A stretch of 64,000 nt of DNA from Antedon mediterranea. Its lineage: Eukaryota; Echinodermata; Crinoidea; Comatulida; Antedonidae. Position 1 is the stretch's first letter, and every line of letters begins with the position of its first letter. Positions 34,477 through 47,200 of the stretch are shown here, piece after piece. Position numbers and translations under genes: made by a program. The notes beneath the pieces are model-generated. The model saw only the letters and a list, made by a program, of their open reading frames with translations, searched no databases and was not told where the DNA came from. Location: the NCBI RefSeq assembly GCF_964355755.1, contig NC_092679.1:9422001-9486000 (forward strand), read 5' to 3'.

Positions 34477-37400
34477 GTTTTTCGGAAATCACAAAATTGT
34501 CTAAAACGTCTCCAAATGCGATTTGAAGCTATTCTGTACACTTTGATGTTTTTATGTTAACAAGTTTTTTAGAAAATCACAAAATGGTCTAAAACATCTC
34601 CAAATGCGATTTAAAGCTATTTTAAGCACTTTGGTGTTTTTATGTTAACAAGTTTTTTCGAAAATCACAAAATGGTCTAAAACGTCTCCAAATGCGATTT
34701 GAAGCTATTTTAAGCACTTGGGTGTTTTTGTGTTAACAAGTTTTTCGAAATGCTCAAAATGGTCTAAAACGTTTCCAAATGCGATTTGAAGCTATTCTGT
34801 ACACTTTGATGTTTTGTGTGAAAATTTTCTGTCGAAATGCTCAAAATGGTCAAAAACGTTTTTAAATACGATATTAAGCTACTTTGTGCTCTTTGATGTT
34901 TTTGTGTGAAATGTTTTATCGAAATGCTCAAAATGGTCTAAAACGGTTTCTAATGTGATTTCAAGCACTTTGATGTTTTTGTGTAACCAAGTTTTTCGAA
35001 AATCACAAAATTGTCTAAAACGTCTCCAAATGCGATTTGAAGCTATTCTGTACTCTTTGATGTTTTTATGTTAACAAGTTTTTCGAAAATCACAAAATGG
35101 TCTAAAACGTCTCCAAATGCGATTTTAAGCTATTCTAAGCACTTTGGTGTTTTTATGTTAACAAGTTTTTTTGAAATCACAAAATGGTCTAAAACGTCTC
35201 TAAATGAGATTTGAAGCTTTTCTGTACATTTTGATGTTTTTATGTTAACAAGTTTTTTCGAAAATCACAAAATGGTCTAAAATGTCTCCAAATGCGATTT
35301 GAAGCTATTCTAAGCACTTTGGTGTTTTTATGGAAACAATTTTTTTCGAAAATCACAAAATGGTCTAAAACGTCTCCAAATGTGATTTGAAGCTATTCTG
35401 TACACTTTGATGTTTTTATGTTAACAAGTTTTTCGAAAATCACAAAATGGTCTAAAACGTCTCCAAATGCGATTTTAAGCTATTCTAAGCACTTTGGTGT
35501 TTTTATGTTAACAAGTTTTTTTGAAAATCACAAAATGGTCTAAAACGTCTCTAAATGCGATTTGAAGCTATTTTAAGAACTTTGGTGTTTTTATCTTAAC
35601 AAGTTTTTTCGAAAATCACAAAATGGTCTAAAACGTCTCCAAATGCGATTTGAAGCTATTCTAAGCACTTTTGTGTTTTTATGTTAACAAGTTTTTTCGA
35701 AAATCACAATATGGTCTAAAACGTCTGCAAATGCGATTTGAAGCTATTCTAAGCACTTTGGTGTTTTTATGTTAACAATTTTTTTCGAAAATCACAAAAT
35801 GGTCTAAAACGTCTCCAAATGTGATTTGAAGCTATTCTGTACACTTTGATGTTTTTATGTTAGCAAGTTTTTTCGAAAATCACAAAATGGTCTAAAACGT
35901 CTACAAATGCGATTTGAAGCTAATCTGTACACTTTGATGTTTTTATGTTAACAAGTTTTTTCGAAAATCACAAAAGGGTCTAAAATGTCTGTAAATGCGA
36001 TTTGAAGCTATTTAAAGCACTTTGGTGTTTTTAGATTAACAAGTTTTTTCGAAAATCACAAAATGGTCTAAAACGTCTACAAATGCGATTTGAAGCTATT
36101 CTAAGCACTTTTGTGTTTTTATGTTAACAAGTTTTTTCGAAAATCACAAAATGGTCTAAAACGTCTCCAAATGCGATTTGAAGCTATTTTAAGCACTTTG
36201 GTGTTTTTGTGTTAACAAGTTTTTCGAAAATCACAAAATGGTCTAAAACGTTTCCAAATGCGATTTGAAGCTATTCTGTACACTTTGATGTTTTGTGTGA
36301 AAATTTTCTTTCGAAATGCTCAAAATGGTCAAAAACGTTTTTAAATACGATATTAAGCTACTTTGTGCTCTTTGATGTTTTTGTGTGAAATGTTTTATCG
36401 AAATGCTCAAAATGGTCTAAAACGGTTTCTAATGTGATTTCAAGCACTTTGATGTTTTTGTGTAACCAAGTTTTTCGAAAATCACAAAATTGTCTAAAAC
36501 GTCTCCAAATGCGATTTGAAGCTATTCTGTACACTTTGATGTTTTTATGTTAACAAGTTTTTCGAAAATCACAAAATGGTCTAAAACGTCTCCAAATGCG
36601 ATTTGAAGCTATTCTGTACACTTTGATGTTTTTATGTTAACAAGTTTTTCGAAAATCACAAAATGGTCTAAAACGTCTCTAAATGTGATTTGAAGCTTTT
36701 CTGTACACTTTAATGTTTTTATGTTAACAACTTTTTTCGAAAATCACAAAATGGTCTAAAATGTCTCCAAATGCGATTTGAAGCTATTCTAAGCACTTTG
36801 ATGTTTTTATGTTAACAAGTTTTTTCGAAAATCACAAAATGGTCTAAAACGTCTCCAATAGCGATTTTAAGCTATTCTGTACACTTTGATGTTTTTATGT
36901 TAACAAGTTTTTCGAAAATCACAAAATGGTCTAAAACGTCTCCAAATGCGATTTTAAGCTATTCTAAGCACTTTGGTGTTTTTATGTTAACAAGTTTTTT
37001 TGAAAATCACAAAATGGTCTAAAACGTCTCTAAATGCGATTTGAAGCTTTTCTGTACACTTTGATGTTTTTATGTTAACAACTTTTTTCGAAAATCACAA
37101 AATGGTCTAAAATGTCTCCAAATGCGATTTGAAGCTATTCTAAGCACTTTTGTGTTTTTATGTTAACAAGTTTTTTCGAAAATCACAAAATGGTCTAAAA
37201 CGTCTCCAAATGCGATTTGAAGCTATTTTAAGCACTTTGGTGTTTTTGTGTTAACAAGTTTTTCGAAAATCACAAAATGGTCTAAAACGTTTCCAAATGC
37301 GATTTGAAGCTATTCTGTACACTTTGATGTTTTGTGTGAAAATTTTCTTTCGAAATGCTCAAAATGGTCAAAAACGTTTTTAAATACGATATTAAGCTAC

Positions 37401-39164
37401 TTTGTGCTCTTTGATGTTTTTGTGTGAAATGTTTTATCGAAATGCTCAAAATGGTCTAAAACGGTTTCTAATGTGATTTCAAGCACTTTGATGTTTTTGT
37501 GTAACCAAGTTTTTCGAAAATCACAAAATTGTCTAAAACGTCTCCAAATGCGATTTGAAGCTATTCTGTACACTTTGATGTTTTTATGTTAACAAGTTTT
37601 TCGAAAATCACAAAATGGTCTAAAACGTCTCCAAATGCGATTTGAAGCTATTCTGTAAACTTTGATGTTTTTATGTTAACAAGTTTTTCGAAAATCACAA
37701 AATGGTCTAAAACGTCTCTAAATGCGATTTGAAGCTTTTCTGTACACTTTGATGTTTTTATGTTAACAACTTTTTTCGAAAATCACAAAATGGTCTAAAA
37801 TGTCTCCAAATGCGATTTGAAGCTATTCTAAGCACTTTGATGTTTTTATGTTACCAAGTTTTTTCGAAAATCACAAAATGGTCTAAAACGTCTCCAATAG
37901 CGATTTTAAGCTATTCTGTACACTTTGATGTTTTTATGTTAACAAGTTTTTCGAAAATCACAAAATGGTCTAAAACGTCTCCAAATGCGATTTTAAGCTA
38001 TTCTAAGCACTTTGGTGTTTTTATGTTAACAAGTTTTTTTGAAAATCACAAAATGGTCTAAAACGTCTCTAAATGCGATTTGAAGCTTTTCTGTACACTT
38101 TGATGTTTTTATGTTAACAACTTTTTTCGAAAATCACAAAATGGTCTAAAATGTCTCCAAATGCGATTTGAAGCTATTCTAAGCACTTTGGTGTTTTTAT
38201 GGAAACAATTTTTTTCGAAAATCACAAAATGGTCTAAAACGTCTCCAATAGCGATTTGAAGCTTTTCTGTACACTTTGGTGTTTTTATGTTAACAAGTTT
38301 TTTCGAAAATCACAAAATGGTCTAAAACGTCTCCAAATGCGATTTGAAGCTAATCTGTACACTTTGATGTTTTTATGTTAACAAGTTTTTTCGAAAATCA
38401 CAAAATGGTCTAAAACGTTTCCAAATGCGATTTGAAGCTTTTCTTTACACTTTGGTGTTTTTATGTTAACAAGTTTTTTCGAAAATCACAAAATGGTCTA
38501 AAACGTCTCCAAATGCGATTTGAAGCTATTCTGTACACTTTGATGTTTTTATGTTAACAAGTTTTTTCGAAGATCACAAAATGGTCTAAAACGTCTACAA
38601 ATGCAATTTGAAGCTATTCTAAGCACTTTTGTGTTTTTATGTTAACAAGTTTTTTCGAAAATCACAAAATGGTCTAAAACGTCTGCAAATGCGATTTTAA
38701 ACTATTCTTAGCACATGGGTGTTTTTATTTAAACAAATTTTTTCGAAACTCACAAAATGGTCTAAAACGTCTCCAAATGCGATTTGAAGCTATTTTAAGC
38801 ACTTTGGTGTTTTTGTGTTAACAAGTTTTTCGAAATGCTCAAAATGGTCTAAAACGTTTTTAAACACGATATTAAGCTATTTTGTGCTCTTTGGTGTTTT
38901 TATGTGAAAAGTTTTAGCAAAATGCTCAAAATGGTCTAAAACGATTTCTAATGTGATTTTAAGCACTTTGATGTTTTTATGTTAACTAGTTTTTTCGAAA
39001 ATCACAAAATGGTCTAAAACGTCTCCAAATGCGATTTGAAGCTATTTTAAGCACTTAAGTGCTTTTGTGTAACCAAGTTTTTTTGAAAATCACAAAAGGG
39101 TGTAAAATGTCTCCAAATGTGATTTGAAGCTATTTTAAGCACTTTGGTGTTTTTGTGTTAACAA
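34477..39164 (+). repeat. Register segment 7: 4.7-kb unit
   Basis: The start is like 9710 onward (24,767 bp away). It then has a degenerate piece of the 5-monomer unit at about 35800-36130, block A at 36337 and 37376, and an end matching 7810-9709 at a distance of 29,455 bp. A perfect 16-bp palindrome is at 39049-39064. Private changes include AAGAACTTTGG and TTTTTATCTTAAC near 35570-35600. Confidence 0.85.
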
Positions 39165-39959
39165 GTTTTTCGGAAATCACCAAATTGTCTAAAACGTCTC
39201 CAAATGCGATTTGAAGCTATTCTGTACACTTTGATGTTTTTATGTTAACAAGTTTTTTAGAAAATCACAAAATGGTCTAAAACATCTCCAAATGCGATTT
39301 AAAGCTATTTTAAGCACTTTGGTGTTTTTATGTTAACAAGTTTTTTCGAAAATCACAAAATGGTCTAAAACGTCTCCAAATGCGATTTGAAGCTATTTTA
39401 AGCACTTTGGTGTTTTTGTGTTAACAAGTTTTTCGAAATGCTCAAAATGGTCTAAAACGTTTCCAAATGCGATTTGAAGCTATTCTGTACACTTTGATGT
39501 TTTGTGTGAAAATTTTCTGTCGAAATGCTCAAAATGGTCAAAAACGTTTTTAAATACGATATTAAGCTACTTTGTGCTCTTTGATGTTTTTGTGTGAAAT
39601 GTTTTATCGAAATGCTCAAAATGGTCTAAAACGGTTTCTAATGTGATTTCAAGCACTTTGATGTTTTTGTGTAACCAAGTTTTTCGAAAATCACAAAATT
39701 GTCTAAAACGTCTCCAAATGCGATTTGAAGCTATTCTGTACTCTTTGATGTTTTTATGTTAACAAGTTTTTCGAAAATCACAAAATGGTCTAAAACGTCT
39801 CCAAATGCGATTTTAAGCTATTCTAAGCACTTTGGTGTTTTTATGTTAACAAGTTTTTTTGAAATCACAAAATGGTCTAAAACGTCTCTAAATGAGATTT
39901 GAAGCTTTTCTGTACATTTTGATGTTTTTATGTTAACAAGTTTTTTCGAAAATCACAAA

Positions 39960-40927
39960 ATGGTCTAAAATGTCTCCAAATGCGATTTGAAGCTATTCTA
40001 AGCACTTTGGTGTTTTTATGGAAACAATTTTTTTCGAAAATCACAAAATGGTCTAAAACGTCTCCAAATGTGATTTGAAGCTATTCTGTACACTTTGATG
40101 TTTTTATGTTAGCAAGTTTTTTCGAAAATCACAAAATGGTCTAAAACGTCTACAAATGCGATTTGAAGCTAATCTGTACACTTTGATGTTTTTATGTTAA
40201 CAAGTTTTTTCGAAAATCACAAAAGGGTCTAAAATGTCTGTAAATGCTATTTGAAGCTATTTAAAGCACTTTGGTGTTTTTAGGTTAACAAGTTTTTTCG
40301 AAAATCACAAAAGGGTCTAAAATGTCTGTAAATGCGATTTGAAGCTATTTAAAGCACTTTGGTGTTTTTAGGTTAACAAGTTTTTTCGAAAATCACAAAA
40401 TGGTCTAAAACGTCTACAAATGCGATTTGAAGCTATTCTAAGCACTTTTGTGTTTTTATGTTAACAAGTTTTTTCGAAAATCACAAAATGGTCTAAAATG
40501 TCTCCAAATGCGATTTGAAGCTATTCTAAGCACTTTGGTGTTTTTATGGAAACAATTTTTTTCGAAAATCACAAAATGGTCTAAAACGTCTCCAAATGTG
40601 ATTTGAAGCTATTCTGTACACTTTGATGTTTTTATGTTAGCAAGTTTTTTCGAAAATCACAAAATGGTCTAAAACGTCTACAAATGCGATTTGTAGCTAA
40701 TCTGTACACTTTGATGTTTTTATGTTAACAAGTTTTTTCGAAAATCACAAAAGGGTCTAAAATGTCTGTAAATGCGATTTGAAGCTATTTAAAGCACTTT
40801 GGTGTTTTTAGATTAACAAGTTTTTTCGAAAATCACAAAATGGTCTAAAACGTCTACAAATGCGATTTGAAGCTATTCTAAGCACTTTTGTGTTTTTATG
40901 TTAACAAGTTTTTTCGAAAATCACAAA
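39960..40927 (+). repeat. 440-bp, 5-monomer higher-order repeat, 2 copies (first has 6 monomers)
   Basis: This has the same structure as 3054-4021 and 27804-28771. One private base change gives ATGCTATTTG in the first copy of the doubled monomer, near 40247. A degenerate partial version of the unit lies at about 35800-36130, and a further remnant (monomers 1-3 only) at about 50640-50880. Confidence 0.88.
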
Positions 40928-43900
40928 ATGGTCTAAAACGTCTCCAAATGCGATTTGAAGCTATTTTAAGCACTTTGGTGTTTTTGTGTTAACAAGTTTT
41001 TCGAAAATCACAAAATGGTCTAAAACGTTTCCAAATGCGATTTGAAGCTATTCTGTACACTTTGATGTTTTGTGTGAAAATTTTCTTTCGAAATGCTCAA
41101 AATGGTCAAAAACGTTTTTAAATACGATATTAAGCTACTTTGTGCTCTTTGATGTTTTTGTGTGAAATGTTTTATCGAAATGCTCAAAATGGTCTAAAAC
41201 GGTTTCTAATGTGATTTCAAGCACTTTGATGTTTTGTGTAACCAAGTTTTTCGAAAATCACAAAATTGTCTAAAACGTCTCCAAATGCGATTTGAAGCTA
41301 TTCTGTACACTTTGATGTTTTTATGTTAACAAGTTTTTCGAAAATCACAAAATGGTCTAAAACGTCTCCAAATGCGATTTGAAGCTATTCTGTACACTTT
41401 GATGTTTTTATGTTAACAAGTTTTTCGAAAATCACAAAATGGTCTAAAACGTTTCCAAATGCGATTTGAAGCTATTCTGTACACTTTGATGTTTTGTGTG
41501 AAAATTTTCTTTCGAAATGCTCAAAATGGTCAAAAACGTTTTTAAATACGATATTAAGCTACTTTGTGCTCTTTGATGTTTTTGTGTGAAATGTTTTATC
41601 GAAATGCTCAAAATGGTCTAAAACGGTTTCTAATGTGATTTCAAGCACTTTGATGTTTTTGTGTAACCAAGTTTTTCGAAAATCACAAAATTGTCTAAAA
41701 CGTCTCCAAATGCGATTTGAAGCTATTCTGTACACTTTGATGTTTTTATGTTAACAAGTTTTTCGAAAATCACAAAATGGTCTAAAACGTCTCCAAATGC
41801 GATTTGAAGCTATTCTGTACACTTTGATGTTTTTATGTTAACAAGTTTTTCGAAAATCACAAAATGGTCTAAAACGTCTCTAAATGCGATTTGAAGCTTT
41901 TCTGTACACTTTAATGTTTTTATGTTAACAACTTTTTTCGAAAATCACAAAATGGTCTAAATTTTCTCCAAATGCGATTTGAAGCTATTCTAAGCACTTT
42001 GATGTTTTTATGTTAACAAGTTTTTTCGAAAATCACAAAATGGTCTAAAACGTCTCCAATAGCGATTTTAAGCTATTCTGTACACTTTGATGTTTTTATG
42101 TTAACAAGTTTTTCGAAAATCACAAAATGGTCTAAAACGTCTCCAAATGCGATTTTAAGCTATTCTAAGCACTTTGGTGTTTTTATGTTAACAAGTTTTT
42201 TTGAAAATCACAAAATGGTCTAAAACGTCTCTAAATGCGATTTGAAGCTTTTCTGTACACTTTGATGTTTTTATGTTAACAACTTTTTTCGAAAATCACA
42301 AAATGGTCTAAAATGTCTCCAAATGCGATTTGAAGCTATTCTAAGCACTTTGGTGTTTTTATGGAAACAATTTTTTTCGAAAATCACAAAATGGTCTAAA
42401 ACGTCTCCAATAGCGATTTGAAGCTTTTCTGTACACTTTGGTGTTTTTATGTTAACAAGTTTTTTCGAAAATCACAAAATGGTCTAAAACGTCTCCAAAT
42501 GCGATTTGAAGCTAATCTGTACACTTTGATGTTTTTATGTTAACAAGTTTTTTCGAAAATCACAAAATGGTCTAAAACGTTTCAAAATGCGATTTGAAGC
42601 TTTTCTTTACACTTTGGTGTTTTTATGTTAACAAGTTTTTTCGAAAATCACAAAATGGTCTAAAACGTCTCCAAATGCGATTTGAAGCTATTCTGTACAC
42701 TTTGATGTTTTTATGTTAACAAGTTTTTTCGAAGATCACAAAATGGTCTAAAACGTCTACAAATGCAATTTGAAGCTATTCTAAGCACTTTTGTGTTTTT
42801 ATGTTAACAAGTTTTTTTCGAAAATCACAAAATGGTCTAAAACGTCTGCAAATGCGATTTTAAACTATTCTTAGCACATTGGTGTTTTTATTTAAACAAA
42901 TTTTTTCGAAACTCACAAAATGGTCTAAAACGTCTCCAAATGCGATTTGAAGCTATTTTAAGCACTTTGGTGTTTTTGTGTTAACAAGTTTTTCGAAATG
43001 CTCAAAATGGTCTAAAACGTTTCCAAATGCGATTTGAAGCTATTCTGTACACTTTGATGTTTTGTGTGAAAATTTTCTGTCGAAATGCTCAAAATGGTCA
43101 AAAACGTTTTTAAATACGATATTAAGCTACTTTGTGCTCTTTGATGTTTTTGTGTGAAATGTTTTATCGAAATGCTCAAAATGGTCTAAAACGGTTTCTA
43201 ATGTGATTTCAAGCACTTTGATGTTTTTGTGTAACCAAGTTTTTCGAAAATCACAAAATTGTCTAAAACGTCTCCAAATGCGATTTGAAGCTATTCTGTA
43301 CACTTTGATGTTTTTATGTTAACAAGTTTTTCGAAAATCACAAAATGGTCTAAAACGTCTCCAAATGCGATTTTAAGCTATTCTAAGCACTTTGGTGTTT
43401 TTATGTTAACAAGTTTTTTTGAAAATCACAAAATGGTCTAAAACGTCTCTAAATGCGATTTGAAGCTTTTCTGTACACTTTGGTGTTTTTATGGAAACAA
43501 TTTTTTTCGAAAATCACAAAATGGTCTAAAACGTCTCCAATAGCGATTTGAAGCTTTTCTGTACACTTTGGTGTTTTTATGTTAACAAGTTTTTTCGAAA
43601 ATCACAAAATGGTCTAAAACGTCTCCAAATGCGATTTGAAGCTATTCTGTACACTTTGATGTTTTTATGTTAACAAGTTTTTTCGAAAATCACAAAATGG
43701 TCTAAAACGTCTACAAATGCGATTTGAAGCTATACTGTACACTTTGATGCTTTTATGTTAACAAGTTTTTTCAAAAATCACAAAATGGTCTAAAACGTTT
43801 CCAAATGCGATTTGAAGCTATTCTGTACACTTTGATGTTTTGTGTGAAAATTTTCTGTCGAAATGCTCAAAATGGTCAAAAACGTTTTTAAATACGATAT

Positions 43901-44280
43901 TAAGCTACTTTGTGCTCTTTGATGTTTTTGTGTGAAATGTTTTATCGAAATGCTCAAAATGGTCTAAAACGGTTTCTAATGTGATTTCAAGCACTTTGAT
44001 GTTTTTGTGTAACCAAGTTTTTCGAAAATCACAAAATTGTCTAAAACGTCTCCAAATGCGATTTGAAGCTATTCTGTACACTTTGATGTTTTTATGTTAA
44101 CAAGTTTTTCGAAAATCATAAAATGGTCTAAAACGTCTCCAAATGCGATTTTAAGCTATTCTAAGCACTTTGGTGTTTTTATGTTAACAAGTTTTTTTGA
44201 AAATCACAAAATGGTCTAAAACGTCTCTAAATGCGATTTGAAGCTTTTCTGTACACTTTGATGTTTTTATGTTAACAACT

Positions 44281-47200
44281 TTTTTCGAAAATCACAAAAT
44301 GGTCTAAAATGTCTCCAAATGCGATTTGAAGCTATTCTAAGCACTTTGATGTTTTTATGTTAACAAGTTTTTTCGAAAATCACAAAATGGTCTAAAACGT
44401 CTCCAATAGCGATTTTAAGCTATTCTGTACACTTTGATGTTTTTATGTTAACAACTTTTTTCGAAAATCACAAAATGGTCTAAAATGTCTCCAAATGCGA
44501 TTTGAAGCTATTCTAAGCACTTTGGTGTTTTTATGGAAACAATTTTTTTCAAAAATCACAAAATGGTCTAAAACGTCTCCAATAGCGATTTGAAGCTTTT
44601 CTTTACACTTTGGTGTTTTTATGTTAACAAGTTTTTTCGAAAATCACAAAATGGTCTAAAACGTCTCCAAATGCGATTTGAAGCTATTCTGTACACTTTG
44701 ATGTTTTTATGTTAACAAGTTTTTTCGAAAATCACAAAATGGTCTAAAACGTCTACAAATGCAATTTGAAGCTATTCTAAGCACTTTTGTGTTTTTATGT
44801 TAACAAGTTTTTTCGAAAATCACAAAATGGTCTAAAACGTCTGCAAATGCGATTTGAAACTATTCTTAGCACATTGGTGTTTTTATTTAAACAAATTTTT
44901 TCGAAACTCACAAAATGGTCTAAAACGTCTCCAAATGCGATTTGAAGCTATTTTAAGCACTTTGGTGTTTTTGTGTTAACAAGTTTTTCGAAATGCTCAA
45001 AATGGTCTAAAACGTTTTTAAACACGATAGATATTAAGCTATTTTGTACTCTTTGATGTTTTTTTGTGAAAAGTTTTAGCAAAACGCTCAAAATGGTCTA
45101 AAACGATTTCTAATGTGATTTTAAGCACTTTGATGTTTTTATGTTAACTAGTTTTTTCGAAAATCACAAAATGGTCTAAAACGTCTCCAAATGCGATTTG
45201 AAGCTATTTTAAGCACTTAGGTGCTTTTGTGTAACCAAGTTTTTTTTGAAAATCACAAAAGGGTCTAAAATGTCTCCAAATGTGATTTGAAGCTATTTTA
45301 AGCACTTTGGTGTTTTTGTGTTAACAAGTTTTTCGAAAATCACAAAATTGTCTAAAACGTCTCCAAATGCGATTTGAAGCTATTCTGTACACTTTGATGT
45401 TTTTATGTTAACAAGTTTTTTAGAAAATCACAAAATGGTCTAAAACATCTCCAAATGCGATTTAAAGCTATTCTGTACACTTTGGTGTTTTTATGTTAAC
45501 AAGTTTTTTCGAAAATCACAAAATGGTCTAAAACATCTCCAAATGCGATTTAAAGCTATTTTAAGCACTTTTGTGTTTTTGTGTAACCAAGTTTTTTCGA
45601 AAATCACAAAAGGGTCTAAAATGTCTGTAAATGCGATTTGAAGCTATTTAAAGCACTTTGGTGTTTTTAGGTTAACAAGTTTTTTCGAAAATCACAAAAT
45701 GGTCTAAAACGTCTACAAATGCGATTTGAAGCTATTCTAAGCACTTTGGTGTTTTTATGTTAACAAGTTTTTTTGAAAATCACAAAATGGTCTAAAACGT
45801 CTCTAAATGCGATTTGAAGCTTTTCTGTACACTTTAATGTTTTTATGTTTAACAACTTTTTTCGAAAATCACAAAATGGTCTAAAATGTCTCCAAATGCG
45901 ATTTGAAGCTATTCTAAGCACTTTGGTGTTTTTATGGAAACAATTTTTTTCGAAAATCACAAAATGGTCTAAAACGTCTCCAATAGCGATTTGAAGCTTT
46001 TCTGTACACTTTGGTGTTTTTATGTTAACAAGTTTTTTCGAAAATCACAAAATGGTCTAAAACGTCTCCAAATGCGATTTGAAGCTAATCTGTACACTTT
46101 GATGTTTTTATGTTAACAAGTTTTTTCGAAAATCACAAAATGGTCTAAAACGTTTCCAAATGCGATTTGAAGCTATTCTGTACACTTTGATGTTTTGTGT
46201 GAAAATTTTCTGTCGAAATGCTCAAAATGGTCAAAAACGTTTTTAAATACGATATTAAGCTACTTTGTGCTCTTTGATGTTTTTGTGTGAAATGTTTTAT
46301 CGAAATGCTCAAAATGGTCTAAAACGGTTTCTAATGTGATTTCAAGCACTTTGATGTTTTTGTGTAACCAAGTTTTTCGAAAATCACAAAATTGTCTAAA
46401 ACGTCTCCAAATGCGATTTGAAGCTATTCTGTACACTTTGATGTTTTTATGTTAACAAGTTTTTTTGAAAATCACAAAATGGTCTAAAACGTCTCCAAAT
46501 GCAATTTTAAGCTTTTCTGTACACTTTAATGTTTTTATGTTTAACAACTTTTTTCGAAAATCACAAAATGGTCTAAAATGTCTCCAAATGCGATTTGAAG
46601 CTATTCTAAGCACTTTGGTGTTTTTATGGAAACAATTTTTTTCGAAAATCACAAAATGGTCTAAAACGTCTCCAATAGCGATTTGAAGCTTTTCTGTACA
46701 CTTTGGTGTTTTTATGTTAACAAGTTTTTTCGAAAATCACAAAATGGTCTAAAACGTCTCCAAATGCGATTTGAAGCTATTCTGTACACTTTGATGTTTT
46801 TATGTTAACAAGTTTTTTCGAAAATCACAAAATGGTCTAAAACGTCTACAAATGCGATTTGAAGCTATTCTGTACACTTTGATGCTTTTATGTTAACAAG
46901 TTTTTTCGAAAATCACAAAATGGTCTAAAACGTTTCCAAATGCGATTTGAAGCTATTCTGTACACTTTGATGTTTTGTGTGAAAATTTTCTGTCGAAATG
47001 CTCAAAATGGTCAAAAACGTTTTTAAATACGATATTAAGCTACTTTGTGCTCTTTGATGTTTTTGTGTGAAATGTTTTATCGAAATGCTCAAAATGGTCT
47101 AAAACGGTTTCTAATGTGATTTCAAGCACTTTGATGTTTTTGTGTAACCAAGTTTTTTGAAAAACACAAAATTGTCTAAAACGTCTCCAAATGCGATTTG

